A DNA stretch of 64,000 bases from Defluviicoccus sp. bin129 (lineage in GTDB: Bacteria; Pseudomonadota; Alphaproteobacteria; MPNO01). Shown piece after piece: positions 37,474-46,144 of the stretch. Location of the stretch: contig MPNO01000009.1 of assembly GCA_002239065.1 (NCBI GenBank), positions 36,400 to 100,399 on the forward strand, written 5' to 3'. The position numbers and the translations under genes were made by a program. Numbering within the stretch: position 1 is the stretch's first letter; every line of letters starts with the position of its first letter. The notes under the pieces are model-generated. The model saw only the letters and a program-made list of their open reading frames with translations. It was not told the DNA's origin and did no database searches.

Positions 37474-38620
37474 ATGGAGCTGCCTCGACAGGGACGCGCA
37501 TCCCCGCGGGACGCGACCGGGGATCGTCGCACAGACGATGGCGACGCCCGCCTCTTTCCGTTTCCCGAGGGATGGTATTTCGTCGCCGACCGCCGATCCC
37601 TGGCGAAAGAAGGACTGATTCAGAGGCAGTGGCTCGGGCAAGACATCGTCGTCTGGTCCGACGGCGCGGGGGCGGTCTGCGCGGCCCGCGCGGTGTGCCC
37701 CCATCTCGGCGCCTCGCTCGGTCCCGCGGCCGGCGGGCGGGTGCGCGACGGCCGCCTCGTGTGCCCGTTTCACGGCTTCACCTACGACGTCCGCGGCGCC
37801 TGCGTCGCGACCCCCTTCGGCCCGCCGCCCCCGTCGGCGAAGCTGACGGTCTTCGAGACCCGGGAAATCCTCGGCCTCGTCTTCGCCTGGTGGGGCATCG
37901 GCGGACGCCCGCCGCGATGGCGCCCTCCCCAGGAGCCCCCGGGGGGCGGCGGGGGGGGGGGCGTGGGGGGCCCCCCCGCCGCAATGGCGCCTTCCCGAGG
38001 ATCCGCCGGCGGGAGACGGGTGGGGCGGCCAGGATATCCGCACGATCCGGTTTCCCGGCCACCCGCAGGAGACCACCGAGAACTCCGTGGACCTCGCCCA
38101 TCTGCGCTACGTGCACGGCTACGACGCCGTGAAGCCCGTCGGAGAGACCACGGTGGACGGCGCGTATCTCCTGACCCGCTTCGACTTCAAGCGCCGCCGG
38201 CGCATCGCCGGGTTCACCGACCTGATCTACGACATCTCGGCGACCGCCCATATCCACGGGCTGGGCTATTCGTTCGTCGAAGTCGTCGAGCGCACGATCG
38301 GCATGCATTCCCGCCTTTGGGTGCTCGCCACACCGGTCGACGGCGAAGTCATCGACCTGGTCCTGGTCTCGCAGATGCGGGAGCTGCGCAAGCCCAAGCG
38401 GCCGATCTCCGGTCTCGGTTTCCTGCCGGTGAAGCTGCGCACCAGGCTGATGAGCCGGATCCTGAGTTCCTCGCAGGAGAGGGACGTTCGCCAGGATGTC
38501 ACGATATGGGGAAACAAGAGATACCGTCCGCGTCCGAGTCTGTCCCGTTCCGACGGCGAGATCGGCAGGTATCGGCGCTATTGCAGGCAGTTCTATCCGC
38601 GCGACTGCGACGGCGGTTAG
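37474..38620 (+). CDS. Rieske oxygenase, Neverland/DAF-36/KshA type (frameshifted in this sequence)
   Basis: The N-terminal part (frame of 37474) has the Rieske [2Fe-2S] ligands Cys75-x-His77 (CPHLG) and Cys97-x2-His100 (CPFHG). The C-terminal part continues one frame over (from about 37978) with ENSVDLAHLRYVH, giving the mononuclear iron triad region (Asp184, His187, His192 in the repaired protein), and the terminal signature IWGNKRYRPRP...YRRYCRQFYP typical of cholesterol 7-desaturases and KshA. Deleting the 67-bp period of an imperfect repeat at 37911-38009 gives one 359-residue protein, so the gene is probably intact in the organism. A sterol or steroid substrate is inferred. The missing reductase must be elsewhere. 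Confidence 0.8.
37911..38009. repeat. Imperfect 67-bp-period repeat with poly-G/poly-C, likely assembly artefact
   Basis: Two copies of a GCCGC-RATGGCGCC-type stretch (37911-37942 and 37978-38009) are offset by exactly 67 bp. The first copy differs from the second mainly by changes to G or C and then dissolves into a run of ten or more G, a further G run and seven C. The 67-bp offset shifts the Rieske reading frame by +1. Poly-G read tails joined during assembly would produce this pattern. Confidence 0.7.
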
Positions 38621-38724
38621 CCCGCAGACGGGCCGGCGATTTGCAGGGACACGCAGGCAGGGGAAGCCGAAGGGACGGCGCGGCGATTTCGAACCGCAAC
38701 GCATTTGGAAGGGACTATTGACCC

Positions 38725-39894
38725 ATGAGCGAAATCACGCTCGGCATCGAAGAGGAGTTGATGATCGTCGATCCGCGTTCGCGCGACGTGGTTGCGGATC
38801 CCGACGAGGGGATCATGGCCCGCGCCGTCGAGCTGGCGGGCGAGCACAAGGTGGTCAGCGAATTCATGCGTTCGCAGATCGAAACCAATTCGCGGGTGTG
38901 CGGCTCGGTCGCGGAGGTTCGGCAGAGCCTCAAGGAGACGCGGCGCTGCGCCATCGAGGCCGCGCGCGAGCACGGCGCGCGGGTGATCGCGTCCTCCACC
39001 CACCCCTGGGCCAGGTGGCAGGAGCAGCAGGTCACGCAGAAGGAGCGCTACCAGCGCGCCGAGATCGACTTCCAGGACACCGTGCGGCAGTTCTTCATCG
39101 GCGGGATGCACATCCATGCCGGGTTCGGCGACGACGACCGCAGGATCGCGGTGATGCACGCGCTGCGCGGCTATCTGGCGCTGTTCCTCGTGCTCTCCTG
39201 CTCGTCCCCGTTCCACGGCGGCCGGCTGACCGGGCTGAAATCCTACCGCCAGATGGCGATCGGCGCGCTGCCGCGAACCGGGACGCCGCCGGCGATGCGC
39301 ACGCGCGCCGACTACGACGCCGTGGTGGCGCGCTACGAGGCGATCCGGGCGATCGAGGACGGCAGCGAGCTCCGCTGGGACATCCGCCCGTCGGCGAGCT
39401 ACGCCACCATCGAGCTCAGGATCTGCGACATCTGCCCGAGGATCGAGGACGCGGTGGCCATCGCGGCGCTCTATGCCTGCCTGATCCGCAACATGAACGC
39501 GCGCCTCGACGCCGGCGAACGTCTCCAGGAGGCGCCGACGGAATCGGTGGACGAGGGGCGCTGGATCGCGCAGCGCTACGGCACCTTCGCCTTCCTGCCC
39601 CGCCCCGACGGGAAGGACGGCCGGATCGACGTGGCCGAACTCGCGGGCGAGCTCGTGGCGGCGCTCCGCGACGATGCCAGGGCGCTCGGCTGCGAGTCGG
39701 CGCTCGCGCGGGTCGAACACATCGTTGCCCTGGGCAACAGCGCCGACCGGCAGGAGGACGTCTACCGCCAGGCGATGCTCGACGGGGCGGACAGCGCCGA
39801 GGCGCTGCGGGCGGTGGTCGATTCGGTCATCGCCGAGACCGAGCGCGAAGACGCGTCCGCGTCCGCGCCGGCGGAAGAGACGGAGTCAGGATGA
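38725..39894 (+). CDS. ybdK: Carboxylate-amine ligase YbdK family (glutamate-cysteine ligase type 2)
   Basis: A 389-residue GCS2-family ATP-dependent ligase. Characteristic parts are GIEEELMIVDP at the N-terminus, FFIGGMHIHAGF, SCSSPFHGG, GLKSYRQM and RPSASYATIELRICD. E. coli YbdK has weak glutamate-cysteine ligase activity; the physiological substrates of most members are unknown. The SDR gene begins in its stop codon (ATGA). Confidence 0.92.
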   Translation: MSEITLGIEEELMIVDPRSRDVVADPDEGIMARAVELAGEHKVVSEFMRSQIETNSRVCGSVAEVRQSLKETRRCAIEAAREHGARVIASSTHPWARWQEQQVTQKERYQRAEIDFQDTVRQFFIGGMHIHAGFGDDDRRIAVMHALRGYLALFLVLSCSSPFHGGRLTGLKSYRQMAIGALPRTGTPPAMRTRADYDAVVARYEAIRAIEDGSELRWDIRPSASYATIELRICDICPRIEDAVAIAALYACLIRNMNARLDAGERLQEAPTESVDEGRWIAQRYGTFAFLPRPDGKDGRIDVAELAGELVAALRDDARALGCESALARVEHIVALGNSADRQEDVYRQAMLDGADSAEALRAVVDSVIAETEREDASASAPAEETESG

Positions 39895-40748
39895 CGGATG
39901 GCATGCAGGGCAAGACCTGCCTGGTGACCGGCGCCAACGCGGGCATCGGCAAGGAGGCGGCGCTCGGCCTCGCCCGGCTGGGCGCGACCGTGGTGCTGCT
40001 GTGCCGCAGCGAGGCCCGCGGCGGCGCGGCGCTGGCGGAGATCGAACGGCGCAGCGGCAACCGCGCGCTCCACCTGCTGGTTGCCGACCTCGCTTCGCAG
40101 CGCGAGATCCGCCGCGTGGCGGCCGAGTACCTGGAGCGTTTCGAGCGTCTCGACGTGCTGGTCAACAACGCGGCCGTGCTCGCCTGGCGGGAGCGCCGGC
40201 TCGGCGAGGACGGGCTGGAGCTCACCTTCGCGGTCAACCACCTGGCGCCGTTCCTGCTCACCGGCCTGCTGCTCGACCGGCTCCGGGCGAGCGCGCCGTC
40301 GCGCATCGTGACCGTGGCTTCGGGCGCGCACCGGAGGCAGGCGCTCGATTTCGAAGACTTGCAGAACGAGCGCGACTACTCTCCCTTCGACGCCTATTCC
40401 CGGTCCAAGCTGGCCAATGTGTACTTCACCTACGAGCTCGCGCGCCGCCTCGAGGGGACCGGGGTGACGGCCAATTGCCTGCACCCGGGCGTGGTCTCGA
40501 CCGCCCTGTTCCGCGACATGAAATGGTGGCAGCGGATCGCCATCTGGCTCGGCCGCCCGTTCCTCCTGACACCCGCGCGCGGCGCCGACACGGCGGTCCA
40601 TCTCGCCGCCTCCGCCGACGTCGCCGGCGTCACGGGGCGGTATTTCGAGAAGCGCGAGGAGGTCCGGTCCTCGCCCGCCTCATACGATGCCGCGCTCGCG
40701 CGGCGCCTGTGGGAGGCGAGCGAGGCGTTGACGGAGTCCCGGAGCTAG
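39891..40748 (+). CDS. Short-chain dehydrogenase/reductase (retinol-dehydrogenase-like)
   Basis: A 285-residue SDR with TGANAGIGKEAA for the dinucleotide, NNAAVLA, the catalytic Ser region TVASGAH and Y-x3-K in AYSRSKLAN. HPGVVSTALFRD resembles retinol dehydrogenase/WW-oxidoreductase-type members that act on lipophilic alcohols. It is translationally coupled to ybdK by a 4-nt overlap. A sterol alcohol is a possible substrate given the neighbouring island, but the ybdK coupling argues against reading too much into that. Confidence 0.9.
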   Translation: MTDGMQGKTCLVTGANAGIGKEAALGLARLGATVVLLCRSEARGGAALAEIERRSGNRALHLLVADLASQREIRRVAAEYLERFERLDVLVNNAAVLAWRERRLGEDGLELTFAVNHLAPFLLTGLLLDRLRASAPSRIVTVASGAHRRQALDFEDLQNERDYSPFDAYSRSKLANVYFTYELARRLEGTGVTANCLHPGVVSTALFRDMKWWQRIAIWLGRPFLLTPARGADTAVHLAASADVAGVTGRYFEKREEVRSSPASYDAALARRLWEASEALTESRS

Positions 40749-41149
40749 CCCGCACCCGCCCGCGAGCCGGCACGCCGCGCGAGCCACCACGCGGCCCAGA
40801 CGGGCAGGCTCAGCACGGCCGCGGCGACGGCGATGGCGACGGGTCCGAGCAAGCCGGCGAAGAGCCCGGCCGCCACCGTGAGCGCGCCGAGCCCGACACC
40901 CGCCGACCACGCCGATTTCCGGTAGCCCCGCCGCCACAGTGCACGGCAGGCGAGCGCGAGCGGCAGGCCGCACGGCGCGACGACGACCAGGCTCGCCGCC
41001 GACATCACCAGCACGGTCAGCCAGGAGCCCGGCTCGGTCGGCGCTCCGAAGCGCAGCAGGGCAGAGGCGACGAACCCGGCCGGCAGCCAGAGCAGGGCGA
41101 GCGGCCAGAACCCGCATCGCCCGGCGATCCCCCGTCTCGCGGTATCCAC
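40745..41149 (-). CDS. Small integral membrane protein of unknown function
   Basis: A 134-residue hydrophobic protein with about four spans (WPLALLWLPAGFVASALL, LTVLVMSAASLVVVAPCGLPLALA, two further spans) and an Arg-rich C-terminus. I do not recognise a family. The GTG start at 41149 has GGGAG 9 nt upstream and lies 16 nt after the dps stop, so it is probably co-expressed with dps. Its 3' end overlaps the convergent SDR gene by 4 bp. Confidence 0.65.
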   Translation of the reverse strand: MDTARRGIAGRCGFWPLALLWLPAGFVASALLRFGAPTEPGSWLTVLVMSAASLVVVAPCGLPLALACRALWRRGYRKSAWSAGVGLGALTVAAGLFAGLLGPVAIAVAAAVLSLPVWAAWWLARRAGSRAGAG

Positions 41150-41165
41150 CGGGTCCGCGCTCCCG

Positions 41166-41660
41166 TCAGCCCTGGGCCTGGGCGTGCGCTTCCACCAGCC
41201 ACAAATTCTTGTCGATGTCGCGCGAGACGCCGACGAACAGGTCTTCGGTATCGGCGTCGCCGATCTCCGCGGCCTCGGCGATCGCCCGGCGGACCCCCTT
41301 GCCGAACGCGGCGAGCGCCGCGCTCGCCGCCTCCACGTGATCGGCGCCCGCCAGAATCTCCAGGGGATATTCGGGCAGCGCCGAGGCGGACGCCGCCACC
41401 CTGGCCGTGCCGCGCGCGGTGCCGCCCAGCGCCGTGATCCGCTCCGCCATGTCGTCGACATGGGCCCGCACGGCGTCGTGGACGGAGTCGAAGAGCTCGT
41501 GCAGCGCGATGAAGCCGGGGCCCTTGACGTTCCAGTGGGCCTGCTTCATCTGACTCGACAGATCGACGGCGTCGGCCAGCCGGGCGTTGAGGAGATCGAT
41601 CGTCGCCGCGCGCAGGTCGTCCGGGATGTCGATCTTCGTCCGGTGCAGTGTCCGGGGCAT
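41166..41660 (-). CDS. dps: DNA-protecting ferritin-like protein Dps
   Basis: A 164-residue Dps-type miniferritin that oxidises and stores iron and shields DNA. The inter-subunit ferroxidase site is visible as QAHWNVKGPGFIALHELFDSVHDAVRAHVDDMAERI (His, Asp and Glu ligands). An Irr/ICE-like box lies 18 nt before the ATG, which would link expression to iron or heme status. Confidence 0.94.
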   Translation of the reverse strand: MPRTLHRTKIDIPDDLRAATIDLLNARLADAVDLSSQMKQAHWNVKGPGFIALHELFDSVHDAVRAHVDDMAERITALGGTARGTARVAASASALPEYPLEILAGADHVEAASAALAAFGKGVRRAIAEAAEIGDADTEDLFVGVSRDIDKNLWLVEAHAQAQG

Positions 41661-41677
41661 GTTGGGCCTGCCTTTCT

Positions 41678-41694
41678 TTTAGAACGATTCCAAA
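41678..41694. promoter_or_regulatory. Iron control element (Irr box)-like palindrome upstream of dps
   Basis: TTTAGAA-CGA-TTCCAAA matches the alphaproteobacterial ICE/Irr consensus TTTAGAA-N3-TTCTAAA with one mismatch (C for T in the right arm). It lies just upstream of dps, as expected for an iron-storage gene repressed by Irr when iron is scarce. The CDF gene diverges from the same region (start 41803). Confidence 0.6.
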
Positions 41695-41802
41695 TATGGC
41701 GATTTGCGCCGCGAATTCAAGAGGGGAGGCGTGGGAGAGGCCGGTAGGTCGGGCCCTGTTTTCCTCCTCGGCGGCGGGTTGTCCCGGGGCCGGGGGTGTT
41801 CC

Positions 41803-42723
41803 ATGATTTCCGATCAGGACATGCACAGCCATACACATGTCGGCGCCGGGCAGGGCGGCAACGCGCGGCGCATCTTCTGGGCGCTGCTGCTGACCGGCGG
41901 CTTCATGGTGGTCGAGGTCATCGGCGGCGTGATCTCGGGATCGCTCGCGCTGCTTGCCGACGCCGCCCACATGCTGGTCGATACGGTGGCTCTCCTGTTC
42001 GCCTGGATCGCCTTCCGGGTGAGCCGCCGCCCCGCCGATCGCGCGCGCACCTACGGCTATCACCGCTTTCCGGTTCTCGCCGCCTTCGCCAACGGCGTCG
42101 GACTGTTCTTCATCGTCGCCTGGATTTACGTCGAGGCTGCCGGGCGGCTAGCCGCGCCCAGCGCGGTTCTCGCCGGGCCGATGCTGGCCGTCGCCGGCGT
42201 CGGGCTCGCCGTCAACATTGCCGCCTTCGCGATCCTGCACGGCGCCGATCGAAGCAACCTCAATGTCCGCGGCGCCCTCCTCCACGTACTGGGCGACATG
42301 CTCGGCTCAGCCGCGGCGGTCGCCGCGGCGGTGGTGATCCTGACCACCGGTTGGACGCCCATCGATCCGCTGCTGTCGATCCTGGTCGGGCTGCTGGTGC
42401 TGCGCAGCGCATGGTTCCTGGTGAGGGACGCAGCCCATGTGCTGCTCGAAGGCACGCCCGAGCGGCTCGACGTGCGCGAAATCGGCCCCGATCTGGTCTC
42501 GCATCTCGCGGTCGTCGAGGACGTGCATCACGTGCATGCCTGGTCGCTGTCGCAGGAACGGTCGCTGCTCACCCTGCACGCGAGGATCGCCGACGGCGCC
42601 AGCCCCGATGCTGCGGTCGCCGCGATCCAGGACCGGCTCGCCGAGCGCTTCGACATCCGACACGTCACCGTGCAGATCGAGATCGAAGGCTGCACCGACG
42701 AACCCGTCCCGGCGCCCGGCTGA
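41803..42723 (+). CDS. Cation diffusion facilitator, zinc-type (CzcD/ZitB-like)
   Basis: A 306-residue CDF antiporter that exports Zn2+ or related divalent metals. It has six predicted spans, a His-rich N-terminus (HSHTH), the binding-site motifs SLALLADAAHMLVD and HVLGDMLGS, and a cytoplasmic domain with VHHVHAWSLS. ATG at 41803 has GGGGG 8 nt before it; an inner ATG at 41821 is possible. It neighbours two Znu importers, giving an import/export zinc locus. Confidence 0.93.
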   Translation: MISDQDMHSHTHVGAGQGGNARRIFWALLLTGGFMVVEVIGGVISGSLALLADAAHMLVDTVALLFAWIAFRVSRRPADRARTYGYHRFPVLAAFANGVGLFFIVAWIYVEAAGRLAAPSAVLAGPMLAVAGVGLAVNIAAFAILHGADRSNLNVRGALLHVLGDMLGSAAAVAAAVVILTTGWTPIDPLLSILVGLLVLRSAWFLVRDAAHVLLEGTPERLDVREIGPDLVSHLAVVEDVHHVHAWSLSQERSLLTLHARIADGASPDAAVAAIQDRLAERFDIRHVTVQIEIEGCTDEPVPAPG

Positions 42724-42744
42724 ACGCGCCGCAAGCCCTTCGGT

Positions 42745-43536
42745 TCAGCGCGGTCTCCGGTGCCCGAACCGGGTGACGATGAAGAGCGCCAGGGCCGCGA
42801 CCACGATCGAGGGGCCGGACGGCGTGTCGAGGCCCGCCGAGGCGAGCAGCCCGGCGGCCACCGCGAGCACGCCTGCGGCCGCGGCGCCCGCCGCCATGCC
42901 TTCCGGGCTTGAGGAGAAGCGGCGGACCGTCGCCGCCGGGATGATCAGCAGGGCGACGATCAGCAGGACGCCCACGATCTTGATCGCAGCGGCGATCACC
43001 GCCGCCAGCAGGATGCCGAATATCAGCCGCGCGCGGTCCGGCCGCAGCCCGGCGACCGAGGCCATGTCGGCGCTGACGGTCGTCGCGAGCAGCGGGCGCC
43101 AGATCCAGCGCAGGACGGCCAGGGCGAGCACGCCGCCAATCCAGATCACGGCGAGGTCGACGCGCGACACCGCGAGCAGATCGCCGAACAGCAGCGCATG
43201 CAGGTTGAGGCGCATCCCGGGAAAGAAGGACAGGATGACCAGGCCGAGGGCGAGCCCGCCATGCGAGAGCAGGCCGAGCAGGGTGTCGGTCGGCAGCGTG
43301 TCGCGCCGTTCGAGATAGAACATCGCCAGCACGACCGTCGCGGCGACGGCGAAGATGCCGACCGCGAGGTTGAGGTCGATCAGGATGGCGAGGGCGACAC
43401 CGAGCAGCGCCGAATGGGCCATCGTCTCGCCGAAATAGGCGAGCCTGCGCCAGACGATGAAACACCCCGTCGGCCCGGTGACCAGAGCGAGGCCGATCCC
43501 GGCGATCAGGGCGCGGGTCAGGAAGTCGTCCAGCAC
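42745..43536 (-). CDS. znuB: Zinc ABC transporter permease ZnuB, set 1
   Basis: A 263-residue ABC-3 family permease with about eight spans, starting MLDDFLTRALIAGIG. Conserved segments include WRRLAYFGETMAHSALLG and the TVRRF/PAATVRR stretch. It follows znuC set 1 after 3 nt. It is a clear paralogue of the permease at 45344-46144. Confidence 0.92.
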   Translation of the reverse strand: MLDDFLTRALIAGIGLALVTGPTGCFIVWRRLAYFGETMAHSALLGVALAILIDLNLAVGIFAVAATVVLAMFYLERRDTLPTDTLLGLLSHGGLALGLVILSFFPGMRLNLHALLFGDLLAVSRVDLAVIWIGGVLALAVLRWIWRPLLATTVSADMASVAGLRPDRARLIFGILLAAVIAAAIKIVGVLLIVALLIIPAATVRRFSSSPEGMAAGAAAAGVLAVAAGLLASAGLDTPSGPSIVVAALALFIVTRFGHRRPR

Positions 43537-43539
43537 GGC

Positions 43540-44175
43540 TCAGCCCCGCTCGTCATGCTCATGCGGCAGGAGGACCACCACGTCGTCGCCGGTCGCCATC
43601 GCCCGCTCCAGATCGTGCGAGATCAGCAACACCCCGCAGCCGAGGTCGGCGCGGATGCCTTCGATCAGTTCGTGCACCACATCCGCGCCCGCGATATCGA
43701 CCCCCTGCGCCGGCTCGTCGAGGACCAGCAGGTCGGGGCGGTGGATCAGCGCCCGCGCCAGCAGCAGCCTCTGGAACTCGCCGCCCGACAGGGTGGTGAC
43801 CGGCGGATTGCCCAGCCGTTCGAGGCCGACGGCGTGGAGCGCCGCGTCGATGTCGCGCGCGGCGAACCGGCCGGTCAGGGTCATCAGGCGGCGCAGCGTC
43901 AGGGGCAGGGTCGCGGTCAGCGCCAGCCGTTGCGGCACATAGCCCACCTCGATCGAGGGCGAGCGCTCGACGATCCCCTCGTCGGTCGCGATCAGCCCGA
44001 GCACGGCTCGCGCGCATGTCGACTTGCCGGCGCCGTTGGCGCCGATGAGAAAGACCAGCTCGCCCCGGCTCACCGTGAGGTCGACATGCCGGACGATCCA
44101 GCGTTCGCCGCGGCGCACGCCGATGCCCCGGGCCGCGACGAGAGTCGCGGCGTCGCCGATCCCCGCGCCCGTCAT
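43540..44175 (-). CDS. znuC: Zinc ABC transporter ATPase ZnuC, set 1
   Basis: A 211-residue ABC ATPase with Walker A GANGAGKST, signature LSGGEFQRLLLARAL and Walker B LLVLDEPAQGVD, followed by SHDLERAMATGDDVVVL. The ATG at 44175 is chosen because GAGG lies 8 nt before it; ATG 44226 would add 17 residues without a ribosome site. It is divergent from znuA, and the intergenic region has no obvious Zur palindrome. Confidence 0.9.
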   Translation of the reverse strand: MTGAGIGDAATLVAARGIGVRRGERWIVRHVDLTVSRGELVFLIGANGAGKSTCARAVLGLIATDEGIVERSPSIEVGYVPQRLALTATLPLTLRRLMTLTGRFAARDIDAALHAVGLERLGNPPVTTLSGGEFQRLLLARALIHRPDLLVLDEPAQGVDIAGADVVHELIEGIRADLGCGVLLISHDLERAMATGDDVVVLLPHEHDERG

Positions 44176-44390
44176 GCGCACCGCCTCGCCGGTATCGGAC
44201 AAGCGAAGGCGGGGAAAGTCAGGCATCGGCCGGTGGGCATCGCGTCGGTTCGCTCGAAGGGCGGTAATTTCCACTACGAACGCGCGCGCGATCCTCGTCG
44301 CTGGACGCTCACGCACCTCTGACTGTACAAGCGAAGAAGCCACGCGCAAGGCGGCCCAGCCCATAGAAGACAATCATTGGAGCTGCTTCC

Positions 44391-45347
44391 ATGAATGTCA
44401 CTGCCTCCATCCCTCTACCCATCCGGCCCGCACTGGCCGCCGGCGCGATCGCGGTCGGCGCGGTCGCCACCGTTTCCGCCGCGTCCGCCGACATCCGGGT
44501 GGTGGCCTCGATCAAGCCGGTTCACTCCCTGGTGAGCGCGGTGATGGCCGGGACGGGCGAGCCCCGCCTCCTGATGCGGGGGAGGGCCTCGCCGCACACC
44601 TTCACCCTGCGCCCGTCCGACGCCGCCGCCCTCGCGGAGGCCGATGTCGTTTTCCTGATCGACGAGTTGATGGAGACGTCGCTCGCCCGCTCGGTCGAGG
44701 CGCTTGCGGGCAAGGCGCGCGTGGTTGCCCTGGCCGACGCGAAGGGGCTGGTCCGCAGGTCGCTCCGCGAGGGGGGCGCTTTCGAGGCCGACTCCGAGCG
44801 CGACCATGACGACGGCCACGATCACGGCACGTTCGACATGCATGTCTGGCTCGACCCGGTAAACGGCCGGGCGATGGCGCGCGCGATCGCCCGCGCCCTG
44901 TCGCAAGCCGATCCCGCCAACGCCGCCAGCTACGACGCCAATGCGCGCGCGCTGGTTCCCAGGCTCGACGCGTTGACCGGGCAAATCTCCGCGGAACTCG
45001 CCCCGGTTCGCGGCAAGCCGTTCGTCGTCTACCATGACGGGTACCGGTATTTCGAGGACCGCTTCGGCCTCAAGTCCGTCGGTTCGGTGGTGGTCAGCCC
45101 GGAGCGGTCGCCGGGCGCCAAGCGGCTTCGACGGCTGCGCGCGAAGATGCGCGAGTTCGACGTCGCCTGCGTGTTCGCCGAACCCCAGTTCAACATGCGG
45201 ATCGTCGATGTCGTCCTCGAGGGCAGCAGGATGAGATCCGGGGTGGTCGATCCCCTGGGCGCCGACATCGAGGACGGGCCCGAGCTGTATTTCACGCTGC
45301 TGCGCAACATGGCCGCCGCGTTCAAGGGCTGCCTCGCGCCGGGCTAG
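44391..45347 (+). CDS. znuA: Periplasmic zinc-binding protein ZnuA
   Basis: A 318-residue cluster A-I solute-binding protein with a signal sequence ending near VSAASA. ASIKPVHSLVSAVMAG carries the first ligand His, the acidic/His-rich loop DHDDGHDHGTFDMHVWLDP the second, YHDGYRYFEDRFGL the third, and an Asp follows later. GGAG precedes the ATG. It serves one or both of the flanking ZnuBC pairs, since no second ZnuA is in the window. Confidence 0.93.
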   Translation: MNVTASIPLPIRPALAAGAIAVGAVATVSAASADIRVVASIKPVHSLVSAVMAGTGEPRLLMRGRASPHTFTLRPSDAAALAEADVVFLIDELMETSLARSVEALAGKARVVALADAKGLVRRSLREGGAFEADSERDHDDGHDHGTFDMHVWLDPVNGRAMARAIARALSQADPANAASYDANARALVPRLDALTGQISAELAPVRGKPFVVYHDGYRYFEDRFGLKSVGSVVVSPERSPGAKRLRRLRAKMREFDVACVFAEPQFNMRIVDVVLEGSRMRSGVVDPLGADIEDGPELYFTLLRNMAAAFKGCLAPG

Positions 45348-46144
45348 CCCCGGGACCGTCCCCCGCGCACCGGGACGAGCAGGCTGGCTGCGAATATCGC
45401 GCTAGCGACCAGCACGATGGCCGGTCCCGCCGGAACGTCCCATTGCAGCGAGCCGAACAGCCCGGCGACCACGGCGACGATGCCGATCGCGGTCGCGGCC
45501 ACCGCCATCCCCTCGGGCGTCGCTGCAAGGCGGCGCGCGGCGGCCGCCGGGACGATCACCAGCGCCACCACCAGCAGCATGCCGACGATCTTCATCCCCA
45601 CCGCGATCACCGCGGCGACCAGGAACAGGAGCAGGAGGCGGACCCGCTCCACCGGCACACCTTCGACCGCCGCGAGATCCGGGTCGACGGCGAGCGAGAG
45701 GAGGTTGCGCCACTGCCAGGCGATGACGGCGACGACGACGGCAGCGGTCAGGAAGATCAGCCAGAGGTCGGCCGCGCTCACCGCGAGGATGTCGCCGAAC
45801 AGGTATCCGATCAGATCGACCCGCAGACGTTCCATGAACGCGACCGCGGCCAGCCCCGCCGCGAAGAACGCGTGGGCGAGAACCCCGAGCAGGGCGTCGA
45901 CCGACAGGTAGCGCTGGCGCTCCAGCAGCGTCAGGCACCCGGCCAGCAGGGCACAGACCGCGAAGACCGCCAGGATCGGCTCGATGTCGAGCAGGAACCC
46001 GAGCGCGATCCCCAGCAGCACCGCATGCGCCAGCGCCGCGCCGAAATAGGCCATGCGCCGCCACACCACGAAGCAGCCCACCGGCCCCGCCGCCAGCGCA
46101 GCCCCGATCCCGCCGCCCAGCGCGCGCAGGAAGAAGTCCTCCAT
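45344..46144 (-). CDS. znuB: Zinc ABC transporter permease ZnuB, set 2
   Basis: A 266-residue ABC-3 permease beginning MEDFFLRALGGGIGAA with WRRMAYFGAALAHAVLLG. It starts within the stop codon of znuC set 2 (TGATG) and its own stop overlaps the convergent znuA end by 4 bp. It is similar to set 1 throughout, indicating duplication. Confidence 0.92.
   Translation of the reverse strand: MEDFFLRALGGGIGAALAAGPVGCFVVWRRMAYFGAALAHAVLLGIALGFLLDIEPILAVFAVCALLAGCLTLLERQRYLSVDALLGVLAHAFFAAGLAAVAFMERLRVDLIGYLFGDILAVSAADLWLIFLTAAVVVAVIAWQWRNLLSLAVDPDLAAVEGVPVERVRLLLLFLVAAVIAVGMKIVGMLLVVALVIVPAAAARRLAATPEGMAVAATAIGIVAVVAGLFGSLQWDVPAGPAIVLVASAIFAASLLVPVRGGRSRG

Noticed and set aside
44227..44390. Zur box in the znuC-znuA intergenic region
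   Set aside because: No palindrome resembling the alphaproteobacterial Zur site could be found by eye.
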